From positions 434,001-498,000 of the forward strand of contig NZ_CP018836.1 of NCBI RefSeq assembly GCF_002196515.1: a stretch of 64,000 bases of DNA, read 5' to 3'. Positions 52,800-60,633 of this stretch are shown here, piece after piece. Below the pieces are notes generated by a model. It made no database searches. It was not told the DNA's origin and saw only the letters and a list, made by a program, of their open reading frames with translations. The translations under genes were made by a program, and so were the position numbers. Positions within the stretch are counted from its first letter, which is position 1, and each line of letters starts with the position of its first letter. Origin of the DNA: Vibrio gazogenes (GTDB taxonomy: Bacteria > Pseudomonadota > Gammaproteobacteria > Enterobacterales > Vibrionaceae).

Positions 52800-53260
52800 G
52801 AAATCGATTGTGCGTCAAATTTCGGGGCCGGAGGCTGGGGAGATATTCAATGCTGGAGACTGAGAGAATAAAAACTGTGGTGCAGCGGTTTGGTGCGCGA
52901 TTAATTTTGCCGATGTCAATAGCATCTCCGAAAGCGCCCCAGGTACTTTTGGCGTTCCAAAAGTACCCAAAAGAATGGTTTAGTTCGTGGGCGCTGGCCG
53001 GGTCGGATTGATTCGCTCCTGCTCAAGCAATCCTGAAAAATCGTCCTGATTTCTCACCCTGAGTCCTGTGACCAAATTGACTTTTCGCTATGTTTCACCC
53101 AATCTAAATCAACCCCTCAACGAAGAAAACCATTCAAGGAATCATGGTTAGGCTTTTCCGGGCAGGACGCCCGTAAAAGGCGGTTCTGGACAACGTGCGA
53201 CACCGCCAGACAAAAAGATTTTCTGGTTACTTGCATCTTGGCAAGAGTGACTGGCGCACT
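52800..53260. repeat. Island repeat, copy C
   Basis: Begins with GTGCGTCA at the break in virB11. It has the strong hairpin GGTACTTTTGG / CCAAAAGTACC (52942-52967), CGCTCCTGCTCA, then AAGAAAACCATTCAAGG, the CGGGC...GCCCG hairpin and TTGCATCTTGGCAAGAGTGA. The hairpin arms differ from copy A by compensating changes. Confidence 0.85.
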
Positions 53261-53274
53261 GAGCACTAATGTCT

Positions 53275-53478
53275 TTGAAATCACTCGCAAAAAAATGACA
53301 AACCAAGTATTAGGAAAGTATGGGATTTCACGATACCACACGCGTTTTGCACTGCGACCTCTCGTCAACAAACCCGATGCTGCTTACTCTGCACAGGCAC
53401 CGAAAAATCCGGTGTCAGGATTAGGAACCTGTATGACTCTCAAAGGGACATCAATGCCATCTTATCTGGTGGCGATCC
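53275..53478. repeat. Duplicated 205-bp segment, copy 2
   Basis: Nearly identical to 48671-48880 and likewise directly after an island repeat. Here the plus-strand frame runs on into the following small gene. Four of about eight differences change an amino acid. Confidence 0.85.
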
Positions 53479-53501
53479 ATTCACTTTCAAAGAGAATACT
53501 T

Positions 53502-53693
53502 ATGATGCAAAACAAACAACCGAATCCTGATCTACATCTGACCGCCCGCGGCTATCTGATTGATTGTCTGATCACCAATACGCTCCCCAGTGTCGATCAA
53601 AATGAACTGCGAGAGGTACTCCTGTACCTCAATAATCTGATCACCTTTGATGAGATTAATCTGAAGAAAGAAGAAATGATGCTCGATGAGTAA
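53502..53693 (+). CDS. Small acidic protein next to CRISPR array 1
   Basis: 62 or 63 residues; two ATG (53502, 53505) with AAGAGA about ten bases upstream. It reads MQNKQPNPDLHLTARGYLID, then CLITNTLPSVDQNELREVLL and a charged helical end (KKEEMMLDE). It is acidic, probably helical, and unrecognised. It is the only candidate gene between the island repeats and the CRISPR array, and is followed by a hairpin. In-frame fusion with the upstream duplicated segment is possible but less likely. Confidence 0.5.
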   Translation: MMQNKQPNPDLHLTARGYLIDCLITNTLPSVDQNELREVLLYLNNLITFDEINLKKEEMMLDE

Positions 53694-53717
53694 ATCAGCG
53701 ATAGGCTGAAAACGAGC

Positions 53718-53750
53718 GGAGTGGCACCGGTATGCACTGCGTGCCACTCC
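53718..53750. terminator. Hairpin at the trailer end of CRISPR array 1
   Basis: A perfect 10-bp stem (GGAGTGGCAC / GTGCCACTCC) with a 13-base loop. On the minus strand, the direction of array transcription, it is followed by GCTCGTTTTC. It may end the crRNA precursor; it also lies 25 bases after the small gene's stop. Confidence 0.65.
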
Positions 53751-54448
53751 ACATGTCCCCGTGCATACGGGGAACACTGATCTATCTGTGCTTCCTATCT
53801 GCGTTTATTCGGTTCATCCCCGTGCATACGGGGAACACTTTACCAAAGATTTGCCATACACCTTTGTAGCCGGTTCATCCCCGTGCATACGGGGAACACT
53901 GATGCAGACGAAAATGGGGTTTTTTCATATCCGGTTCATCCCCGTGCATACGGGGAACACGTCATCATTTATGGCTCGCTGTTAATCATTTACGGTTCAT
54001 CCCCGTGCATACGGGGAACACCAATGGGCTGATCACTGTTTTCAGCTTTCAATCGGTTCATCCCCGTGCATACGGGGAACACATGACAAACGACTCGTAT
54101 GTTTTTGCCTCTCCCGGTTCATCCCCGTGCATACGGGGAACACTTTTGAATAAGTATTGCCTTGAGTCCGTGTGGCGGTTCATCCCCGTGCATACGGGGA
54201 ACACGCAGTAAGAATGTGTTCCAGCATTTCCGCTGGCGGTTCATCCCCGTGCATACGGGGAACACATGCGATCACTGCCCTTAATATGCCTCACCACCGG
54301 TTCATCCCCGTGCATACGGGGAACACCTGGTGTCAATGGATATCCCTGTGATAATTGGCGGTTCATCCCCGTGCATACGGGGAACACCAAAATTGAATGG
54401 GCGCGTGAAAGTCAATTTGCGGTTCATCCCCGTGCATACGGGGAACAC
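53749..54448 (-). CRISPR. CRISPR array 1, type I-E, 12 repeats / 11 spacers
   Basis: 29-bp repeats with constant 61-base period from 53749; all spacers are 32 bases. The repeat on the plus strand reads CGGTTCATCCCCGTGCATAC then GGGGAACAC, and in transcript sense starts GTGTTCCCCG, as in type I-E. The stem is CCCCGT...ACGGGG. The first repeat (53749-53777) is degenerate in its left part, marking the leader-distal end. The conserved sequence after the last repeat is the leader, so transcription runs leftward. By eye no spacer matches other parts of the window. Confidence 0.98.
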
Positions 54449-54540
54449 TCTAATTGTAGGCATTTGATTTATATAAATAAATCCCCACGTTAACAATCTA
54501 CCAACATTTTTCCCTATTTTGATGCTTAACGATCTGACCG
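54449..54540 (-). promoter_or_regulatory. Leader of CRISPR array 1
   Basis: AT-rich segment directly after the last repeat. TAATTGTAG, CATTTGATTTAT and ACAATCTACCAACATTT recur in the same order after array 2. Such a shared segment at the conserved-repeat end is the expected leader with integration and promoter signals. Confidence 0.85.
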
Positions 54541-54605
54541 AAAATCATCACACAATCTAGTGTCCGGTGATCTGCCAGAGTGCCTGTCCTTGTCTTTATA
54601 GCAAC

Positions 54606-54902
54606 TTACATATCACTCTCGATTGGCTTAAATTTCACCAACCTCAACCCCTCAAAATCAATCGGCTCCCGGCGGTTTTCGCCATATGTCTGAAAATCAA
54701 AACCAGATTCAGTATTGGTGGCCCACGCCATGACCACATTGCCGGTTTCCGCCAGTTGCATCACTTGCTCCCAAATCATCTCACGAACTCGTTTAGAGAC
54801 CTCTCCGACATACACCCCAGCACGCACTTCTAATAACCAGACGGCTAACCGGCCACGTAAGCGGGGTGGTACGGCCTCTGTGACAACAACCAACATACTC
54901 AC
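54606..54902 (-). CDS. cas2: CRISPR-associated endonuclease Cas2 (type I-E)
   Basis: 98 residues from a GTG at 54902 (an ATG two codons later is possible). MSMLVVVTEAVPPRLRGRLA and VVMAWATNTESGFDFQTYGE match type I-E Cas2. It dimerises between Cas1 dimers in the spacer integration complex. It follows cas1 by two bases and precedes array 1. Confidence 0.96.
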   Translation of the reverse strand: MSMLVVVTEAVPPRLRGRLAVWLLEVRAGVYVGEVSKRVREMIWEQVMQLAETGNVVMAWATNTESGFDFQTYGENRREPIDFEGLRLVKFKPIESDM

Positions 54903-54904
54903 AA

Positions 54905-55825
54905 TTATTTACTCCTGTGTCCGGCATCACCGTAAGATTCAGGTTCAGGAATCGCGGGGGGTTGTGCATCTTCCGGCGGCAGCGGTGGCTCGATTTCTCC
55001 GGCAGCTAATACCTCTTCAATCAGAGGAATCAATTTTTTAAGAGTCTGATTTTTTCGAAAGGCTTCCCGACATTCCTGGCGTACTTTTCTATCGGGTTCA
55101 AGCGGCCGATACGATGCAACCCTGAACGCAACAGGAACCACAGTATCAAATTTGATAATGTCAGCAATATCATACACAAACGATAACGGTTTGCCGGTAT
55201 GTAAGAAACCTATCGCCGGAGCATACCCGGCCGCCAGAATCGCAGCTTCAGTCACCCCATACAAACAAGCCGTTGCCGCACTAATACATTGATTGGTGAT
55301 ATCCCCTTTTTGCCAGTCTTTGGGGTCGTACCGGCGCCCCTGCCAGTCAACCCCGTACTGTTTGGCAAGTATCTCGTAGGTTTTACGTACCCGTGCCCCT
55401 TCAATCCCCCGCAACTGATCGACACTCCGGCGCTCTGGCGCAGATTCTTTAAAGCGAAGCTCGAACATCTTGCGCACGACTTTTAAGCGTAACGTTTCAT
55501 CCAGTGCTAACTTGGCCTGATATAGCAGACGATCGGATCGTGCCCCACCCGGCTGACCCACAGAATAAAGACGCACACCCGCTTCACCGACCCAAATCAG
55601 TAATGTGCCCGTGGTTGAGGCCAGTTTCACCGCAGCATGGCTAATCCGCGTACCGGGTTCGAGCAGAATACAAGCCAATGACCCGACCGGAATATGCATC
55701 CGTTCGCCATTAACTTCATCAATGACGACAAACGCCCCGTCACGCACATCGATTCGCCCCATCGCGACAAAAATCATCGAATTACGTTCTTTCATCGGGA
55801 TCGGTTTTAGGGGAATGAATGACAT
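54905..55825 (-). CDS. cas1: CRISPR-associated endonuclease Cas1 (type I-E)
   Basis: 306 residues from the ATG at 55825, after AGGAGG and overlapping the cas6e stop. Type I-E Cas1 with LKPIPMKERNSMIFVAMGRI at the start, ISAATACLYGVTEAAILAAG, and the metal-binding core FLHTGKPLSFVYDIADIIK (His and Asp). It is the integrase for new spacers. The C-terminus is a Pro/Glu-rich tail (PPLPPEDAQPPAIPEP). Confidence 0.96.
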   Translation of the reverse strand: MSFIPLKPIPMKERNSMIFVAMGRIDVRDGAFVVIDEVNGERMHIPVGSLACILLEPGTRISHAAVKLASTTGTLLIWVGEAGVRLYSVGQPGGARSDRLLYQAKLALDETLRLKVVRKMFELRFKESAPERRSVDQLRGIEGARVRKTYEILAKQYGVDWQGRRYDPKDWQKGDITNQCISAATACLYGVTEAAILAAGYAPAIGFLHTGKPLSFVYDIADIIKFDTVVPVAFRVASYRPLEPDRKVRQECREAFRKNQTLKKLIPLIEEVLAAGEIEPPLPPEDAQPPAIPEPESYGDAGHRSK

Positions 55826-56517
55826 TAGATCCTCCTGATCAACATCAGGCCACATCCCATCGCTTTGGCTCTGCCAAAACCCTCAGCATATTGACTTAAG
55901 AAGCGTTCAGGATCGGTGACCGTCAAAACCCCCTGTACATCAACACTCGAAAACCGAACATGATGTCTATGCTTTTCCCGACGATTTTTCTTATAACTAC
56001 CGTGTTGGGTATAGCTCTGGATATCAGGCTGGGTATCCAGTTGGATTCCCCATTGGCTCAAGCGAGCATCATGACCGAACCACTGGTGCACGGCGTCATC
56101 CATATGTTGTTGCAACACATGTGGTTGTAGTTGTTCATCCCGAAGCTGGTGTTTGGTATGCATCACCACATCATGACGCTGCTGGCGGCCATCTTTGGTG
56201 ATACAAACCGTTGGATTGACCCGTAATTGATAAGCAAGTTTCTGCCCGGCATGAAGCTGTGGTGCAAAAACTTTACTCTCGACCCGACAATGGCGGCTAT
56301 ATGGGTCTGGCTGGGTTTTCGAAAGCGTATAAAAGAGCGGTAATTGATGCGCATCGACGTCTTGGCGATAAATAAACTGACGTTTCTCATCCCGATAAAA
56401 AAGCTCACGCCACAACAGTTGATGAGAGGCGTATGCGTCATTTTGGTCAAGCTCAAGCAGAACCTTGGCTAAATTAGCAGAGGGGATGAGCGTAACTTTT
56501 GATAAATACAATTGCAT
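55825..56517 (-). CDS. cas6e: crRNA endoribonuclease Cas6e
   Basis: 230 residues. MQLYLSKVTLIPSANLAKVL at the start, catalytic-type His in DAYASHQLLWRELF, and the C-terminal Gly-rich loop GFGRAKAMGCGLMLIRRI of RAMP proteins. It cleaves the pre-crRNA at the base of the repeat hairpin and remains bound to Cascade. Confidence 0.95.
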   Translation of the reverse strand: MQLYLSKVTLIPSANLAKVLLELDQNDAYASHQLLWRELFYRDEKRQFIYRQDVDAHQLPLFYTLSKTQPDPYSRHCRVESKVFAPQLHAGQKLAYQLRVNPTVCITKDGRQQRHDVVMHTKHQLRDEQLQPHVLQQHMDDAVHQWFGHDARLSQWGIQLDTQPDIQSYTQHGSYKKNRREKHRHHVRFSSVDVQGVLTVTDPERFLSQYAEGFGRAKAMGCGLMLIRRI

Positions 56518-56520
56518 GTT

Positions 56521-57309
56521 TTATACCCTTTCATTTGCCGGAGCCGATGATCCGCTGTCTTTACTCGCACGAGATTGCGCGACCGAGAGTTGATACATCG
56601 TGCGTGACTGAAACTGCCAACGGCCCCTATTTTCAGGTTCATCCCAAGGGAAAGTCGTGACAACCGTCTCTGAATCTTCCGGTTCAATCGCTTGAGGATC
56701 TTTTTCCCAAAAGTAGGTCACCCATCCATTGTGGCGTAGCAAAAAGTCATCAGCCTTTTGACTCCAAGTGAGCATGTGAAATTCAGTGTCTAAAGCAGCA
56801 CGAAGGGAACCGTCAGCCACAATTTGTGGTGATAACGGCGCAGCAGGCGGGCAAGACTTACGGCCTAAATAGAGCGAAAACACCGGTGTTTTCAGGGCAG
56901 AATGAAGCTCAGCTAATGTATAAGCCGGCTCAGGTGTCAGAGTCACCGCAACCGTCCACATCCCATCACATCGATAATCCCGGCTGGAAAGTACCGTATT
57001 GAGGTGCGATTCAGACAGTTCGCTCTTGCGTGTCCGGTGCGTAAATTTCCGATCCGCCGACGGCACTTGGGTGGTGTGGTAATCACGGATCAGCGTGCCC
57101 GGAACGAGTTGCTTCACGGCAATTTCAACACTCTGCTGTAACGCTTGTAGTTGTGTTTCATTATCCCGCCGAATCCCTAATGCTGCCCCCAACAAACCTA
57201 AAATCGCAGAACGGGACGGGGCAACGGCTGTTTGTCGATCCCCGCCGACGGCTGGTAACCCCCAGCTCGCCATTGGGCCATAAAGACGAAATACGAGATA
57301 AGATCTCAT
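56521..57309 (-). CDS. cas5: Cascade subunit Cas5e
   Basis: 262 residues with the Cas5e N-terminus MRSYLVFRLYGPMASWGLPA, GGDRQTAVAPSRSAILGLLG and YLGRKSCPPAAPLSP. It caps the 5' handle of crRNA in Cascade. The last 25 residues are Ser/Ala-rich. It lies between cas6e (three bases) and cas7e. Confidence 0.95.
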   Translation of the reverse strand: MRSYLVFRLYGPMASWGLPAVGGDRQTAVAPSRSAILGLLGAALGIRRDNETQLQALQQSVEIAVKQLVPGTLIRDYHTTQVPSADRKFTHRTRKSELSESHLNTVLSSRDYRCDGMWTVAVTLTPEPAYTLAELHSALKTPVFSLYLGRKSCPPAAPLSPQIVADGSLRAALDTEFHMLTWSQKADDFLLRHNGWVTYFWEKDPQAIEPEDSETVVTTFPWDEPENRGRWQFQSRTMYQLSVAQSRASKDSGSSAPANERV

Positions 57310-57318
57310 TCCCCCTCC

Positions 57319-58353
57319 TTATTCAGCGACAAATTGCTGCAATTGTGTCAGAGAACCTTCTCCGGTAAATGCATTGATCCGATAACGGCTGTCGGCACAG
57401 TCACCGTAAATGGCGTCGAAATTCTCCGCTTGTTTTTCCAGCGCTTTAACGGCGGCTTCCCCCATATCAATATCCACAACCGGCTTCAGGAAAGCAACAG
57501 AAAGCGAACGCGGTTGCTGAGTACCTTTCTCTGCCAACACAAAACTCGCATAAGCGCGTGAGCCGAAACTGTTCTGTTTCCCGCTGGGTGATACCTTGAC
57601 AACAGCTTCAGTCAGCGCCTGAATGGCCTGATTCGCCAGCGATTCATCGCCCTGTAAGCTGTCGATCAGTTGTGTTTTATTAATGCAGATATAGCTATAG
57701 AACAGCGCAGCAGCAAAACCGGCCTCGCCGATATGTGCTGAACCGGCATCAGTTTTACCATCGTTTAGATCATCAACCGCTGTAAAATAGTCATCTTCGA
57801 CTGTCACCGAATGGACACTAATCGCATGGGCGACCTGACAAGCAGCTTCGACGTTAAATTCAGGAGAAGACGCGAGCATCCGACCAAATAGTGCAATATC
57901 CACGCTCGTCTGTTTGTTCTTGAGCGCCTTAAGTTCCTCAGCACTGGGGCCACGATCTTCTGCCGCCAGTATCGCAACCAGCGAAAGTGCAGCATCTTGT
58001 TCTGCCGGGCTGATATGGGCTAACTGTTCAATTTCAAGCGAGTCTTTTTTTAATTTGCCATATTGACCGGCCATTTCTGCCGCCCATTTTTGTGCCGATT
58101 TTTCTTTGACGCCTGCTTGTGTGAGTGCCTCAAATAAGCTCATACCAAATCGTTTGGTTCGAACGCCTAAATGTCCGGCCATCGCGGCTTCAAATAGGTC
58201 AGAGGTTCGCCAATGGCGTTTTAAACTTTGAGAACTCACCCGAAGACGCTCCGTCCCGCCCATGACGGCTGTTTTAGGTCGGCCTAAGTCGTCACGGTTC
58301 AAGTTGGAGGGGGCATAAGATGTAAGTAGGTGAAGCTGAATAAACTGACTCAT
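57319..58353 (-). CDS. cas7: Cascade backbone subunit Cas7e
   Basis: 344 residues from the ATG at 58353; AGGAT lies upstream. MSQFIQLHLLTSYAPSNLNR, DDLGRPKTAVMGGTERLRVS and SQSLKRHWRTSDLF are the Cas7e signature. Six copies coat the crRNA spacer. The 91-base gap before it holds a small hairpin (58382-58404), possibly affecting the higher level of Cas7. Confidence 0.96.
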   Translation of the reverse strand: MSQFIQLHLLTSYAPSNLNRDDLGRPKTAVMGGTERLRVSSQSLKRHWRTSDLFEAAMAGHLGVRTKRFGMSLFEALTQAGVKEKSAQKWAAEMAGQYGKLKKDSLEIEQLAHISPAEQDAALSLVAILAAEDRGPSAEELKALKNKQTSVDIALFGRMLASSPEFNVEAACQVAHAISVHSVTVEDDYFTAVDDLNDGKTDAGSAHIGEAGFAAALFYSYICINKTQLIDSLQGDESLANQAIQALTEAVVKVSPSGKQNSFGSRAYASFVLAEKGTQQPRSLSVAFLKPVVDIDMGEAAVKALEKQAENFDAIYGDCADSRYRINAFTGEGSLTQLQQFVAE

Positions 58354-58444
58354 TGTTAGGTATCCTTCATTCATCAATCGGTTCGCGGCACGGTGTCGTG
58401 CGAAGCATTAAAAAGTGATATTGCATGTCGGTTCACATGTGTTT

Positions 58445-59035
58445 TTAGTGTCCGGCAGCTCGGTAGTAGTCCATGGCCCATTGCACAGCAATACGTTTAT
58501 CCGCTTTGTGAAGACGCATACTGTCATGTTCCTGAGACCATTGTTCGATGTCTTGAGCCAGCGCTAATGGCGAAACTTTACCTTTGACCTGTTGCAGGAT
58601 GCGACGTAACCGACGCAGAAACTCATCTGGCGTTTTGGCCGCTTGCAGTTGTGCAAAACGCATTTCACTGACCGCTGATTTATCATTGTCCCCTTTTTTC
58701 CCCGCTGCTCGGGCAAATGAGGTTTCAGATTCAGCCGGAATGTAAACTAATGCCGCTGCAATGGTAGCCCAGCATTCGATATCTTGTGGCTTGGCTTGCC
58801 CGGTGAACGCTTCGGGGAGCGCCATCCATAACAACCGGAATCCTTCCGTCATCATGACACTATCAACCGAATCACACCGTTTCAAACGAGCTTTCACGCC
58901 ACTAGGGGCCGGATAAATATCTGTTTTTTTCAGTTCATCTTTCGATAACACCATGCTTTGCCACCAGCGCAGTAAGGTATTCCTGACTGCATTATGATGA
59001 CGGATGGAGAAAGATGTAGGCTTACTCTGTTCCAT
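58445..59035 (-). CDS. cse2: Cascade small subunit Cse2 (Cas11)
   Basis: 196 residues, helical, with LLRWWQSMVLSKDELKKTDI and LRRCDSVDSVMM-like segments, SFARAAGKKGDNDKSAVSEM and RFAQLQAAKTPDEFLRRLRR, all typical for Cse2. It forms the belly of Cascade holding the non-target strand. The start overlaps the cas8e stop. Confidence 0.93.
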   Translation of the reverse strand: MEQSKPTSFSIRHHNAVRNTLLRWWQSMVLSKDELKKTDIYPAPSGVKARLKRCDSVDSVMMTEGFRLLWMALPEAFTGQAKPQDIECWATIAAALVYIPAESETSFARAAGKKGDNDKSAVSEMRFAQLQAAKTPDEFLRRLRRILQQVKGKVSPLALAQDIEQWSQEHDSMRLHKADKRIAVQWAMDYYRAAGH

Positions 59036-60633
59036 TACACCGCATCCTGTATTGTTGTCATTCGATAATCATTGATAAACTGCCGGACTGGATTTTTATC
59101 TTTGCTGCTATAGAGCCAGCCTTGTAATGCCCGGCGTGCTTTAATTCGTTTTGCCATATCGCGCTGGTTGACAAGTTCAGCCGACAAGGCATATTCATCA
59201 AACAGCGCCAGACAAAGGCGCCGAAGCTGTTCAAGCCACCGCTGTGCTTGCTCGGGGGCAAGTTGATCACCTTGTTGAGCCTGAGCAACCATCTGTTCAA
59301 CTGCAATGAAAAAGCTCGTTTCGCTCCGTTGCCAAAAGGCCAGATCAATAAAAGAGGTATCCCCTTTGATATCTCCGGGCCGCTCGAACCACGCCTGTTT
59401 GATTTGAGTCCGGGTATGCCATAACGCTTCGTTGGCAAGCTTTTGTAAGCGTTGCACCTCACTGACAATCTCGTCTTGTATGGTGTGTTCCACCTCGAAT
59501 AAAGGTAGAGCCACTGAATACCAGCCCCGGGCTTTCATGTTATCCATGTCATAACCGAACACCCACAAACGGGGCAGCTCGTTCAGTTTCGCTTTTCGTG
59601 CGATGGACTGATAATGCTTCACAACCGATGCACATCTGACGCCCAGATTCGGGCTATCGAACGTCAGCACATCCCAAATTTTATAGTTAATCCCGCCGGG
59701 CTGCCCTTTTATAGACAGGTGTTCTTCGTCCGGTTTTTTCGGATCCCATTTATAAGGTGTGAGCGGATGTTCCCAGTTGCCGCTGTAGTTACCGCCGTAA
59801 TTTTTAGTCCGGTACTGGCTGACTGAGAATGTGGTTTCTTTGCCACTAATCTGGCATTGGCTCGTCGCCTGATCGACCTGTAAGCGGATGCGACGCGGCA
59901 TAGCCCAAAACATATGCAAGGGATGCACATCTTTCTGATAGATTTCGCTATTCTTTTTCTGGCTTTCCCGTGTGGGAGCAAGCCAAGGGAAAAGACGACC
60001 ATCATGAAAATCAGGATCATCGTAGTGCCACGCCTCCCGATTGATCACATTCAGCCATAACTTCTGCCATAACGAATAGTCACTGTTTGCGGGTAAAACT
60101 AACGTCGTCAGCGGCCCACCACCACGAAGACCGACACGATGCCCGACGCCACCGGCAGGCGCATTAATCTGCATGGTAAAGAGGGCCAGAGCGGCCATTT
60201 CCAACGACATCACGTCACCAATTCCACGTTTAATAAAATGGTCGGTGTTATGCCGGATGCCATTCGCCCCCGGCGCTTCAATCAACAACGCGGAAACGGG
60301 CGTTGTCTTCTGGTCATCCAACGGGTCAAGGTCTTGCATAAATAATGGCCCATCGCCAAGCAAATCAAAAGCATGAGCCATCGGTTCAAACACCGCCTGT
60401 AACTGAGCAACGGACGGTGACTGCCGAAAGTGCTCACGCCACTCGGCCGCATCTTGGGGGGCAAAAGCCGTTTGGAGCACCCCAATCGTAAATTGGTAAG
60501 CCGCGCCCTGAAAATCAGCGCGCGGGAGGGCAAAGTCCACAACGTCCGGATCACCAATACTGGTCAGGGCTAATACTTTCTCGGTGCCATCACGCATGCG
60601 AAATGGCAACCAAGGTTGTTGTAACAAGTTCAT
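59035..60633 (-). CDS. cas8e: Cascade large subunit Cas8e (Cse1)
   Basis: 532 residues from the ATG at 60633, after AGGAGG and overlapping the cas3 stop (TGATG). MNLLQQPWLPFRMRDGTEKV at the start, then GDGPLFMQDLDPLDD, THFIKR-like NTDHFIKRGIGDVMSLEMAA and LFTMQINAPAGGVGHRVGLR, which match Cse1. It reads the PAM and recruits Cas3. Confidence 0.94.
   Translation of the reverse strand: MNLLQQPWLPFRMRDGTEKVLALTSIGDPDVVDFALPRADFQGAAYQFTIGVLQTAFAPQDAAEWREHFRQSPSVAQLQAVFEPMAHAFDLLGDGPLFMQDLDPLDDQKTTPVSALLIEAPGANGIRHNTDHFIKRGIGDVMSLEMAALALFTMQINAPAGGVGHRVGLRGGGPLTTLVLPANSDYSLWQKLWLNVINREAWHYDDPDFHDGRLFPWLAPTRESQKKNSEIYQKDVHPLHMFWAMPRRIRLQVDQATSQCQISGKETTFSVSQYRTKNYGGNYSGNWEHPLTPYKWDPKKPDEEHLSIKGQPGGINYKIWDVLTFDSPNLGVRCASVVKHYQSIARKAKLNELPRLWVFGYDMDNMKARGWYSVALPLFEVEHTIQDEIVSEVQRLQKLANEALWHTRTQIKQAWFERPGDIKGDTSFIDLAFWQRSETSFFIAVEQMVAQAQQGDQLAPEQAQRWLEQLRRLCLALFDEYALSAELVNQRDMAKRIKARRALQGWLYSSKDKNPVRQFINDYRMTTIQDAV

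Noticed and set aside
53761..54493. Several small open frames across CRISPR array 1 (and 63538-63847 across array 2)
   Set aside because: They are readings of the repeat (for example SSPCIRGT and VHPRAYGEH) and are not genes.
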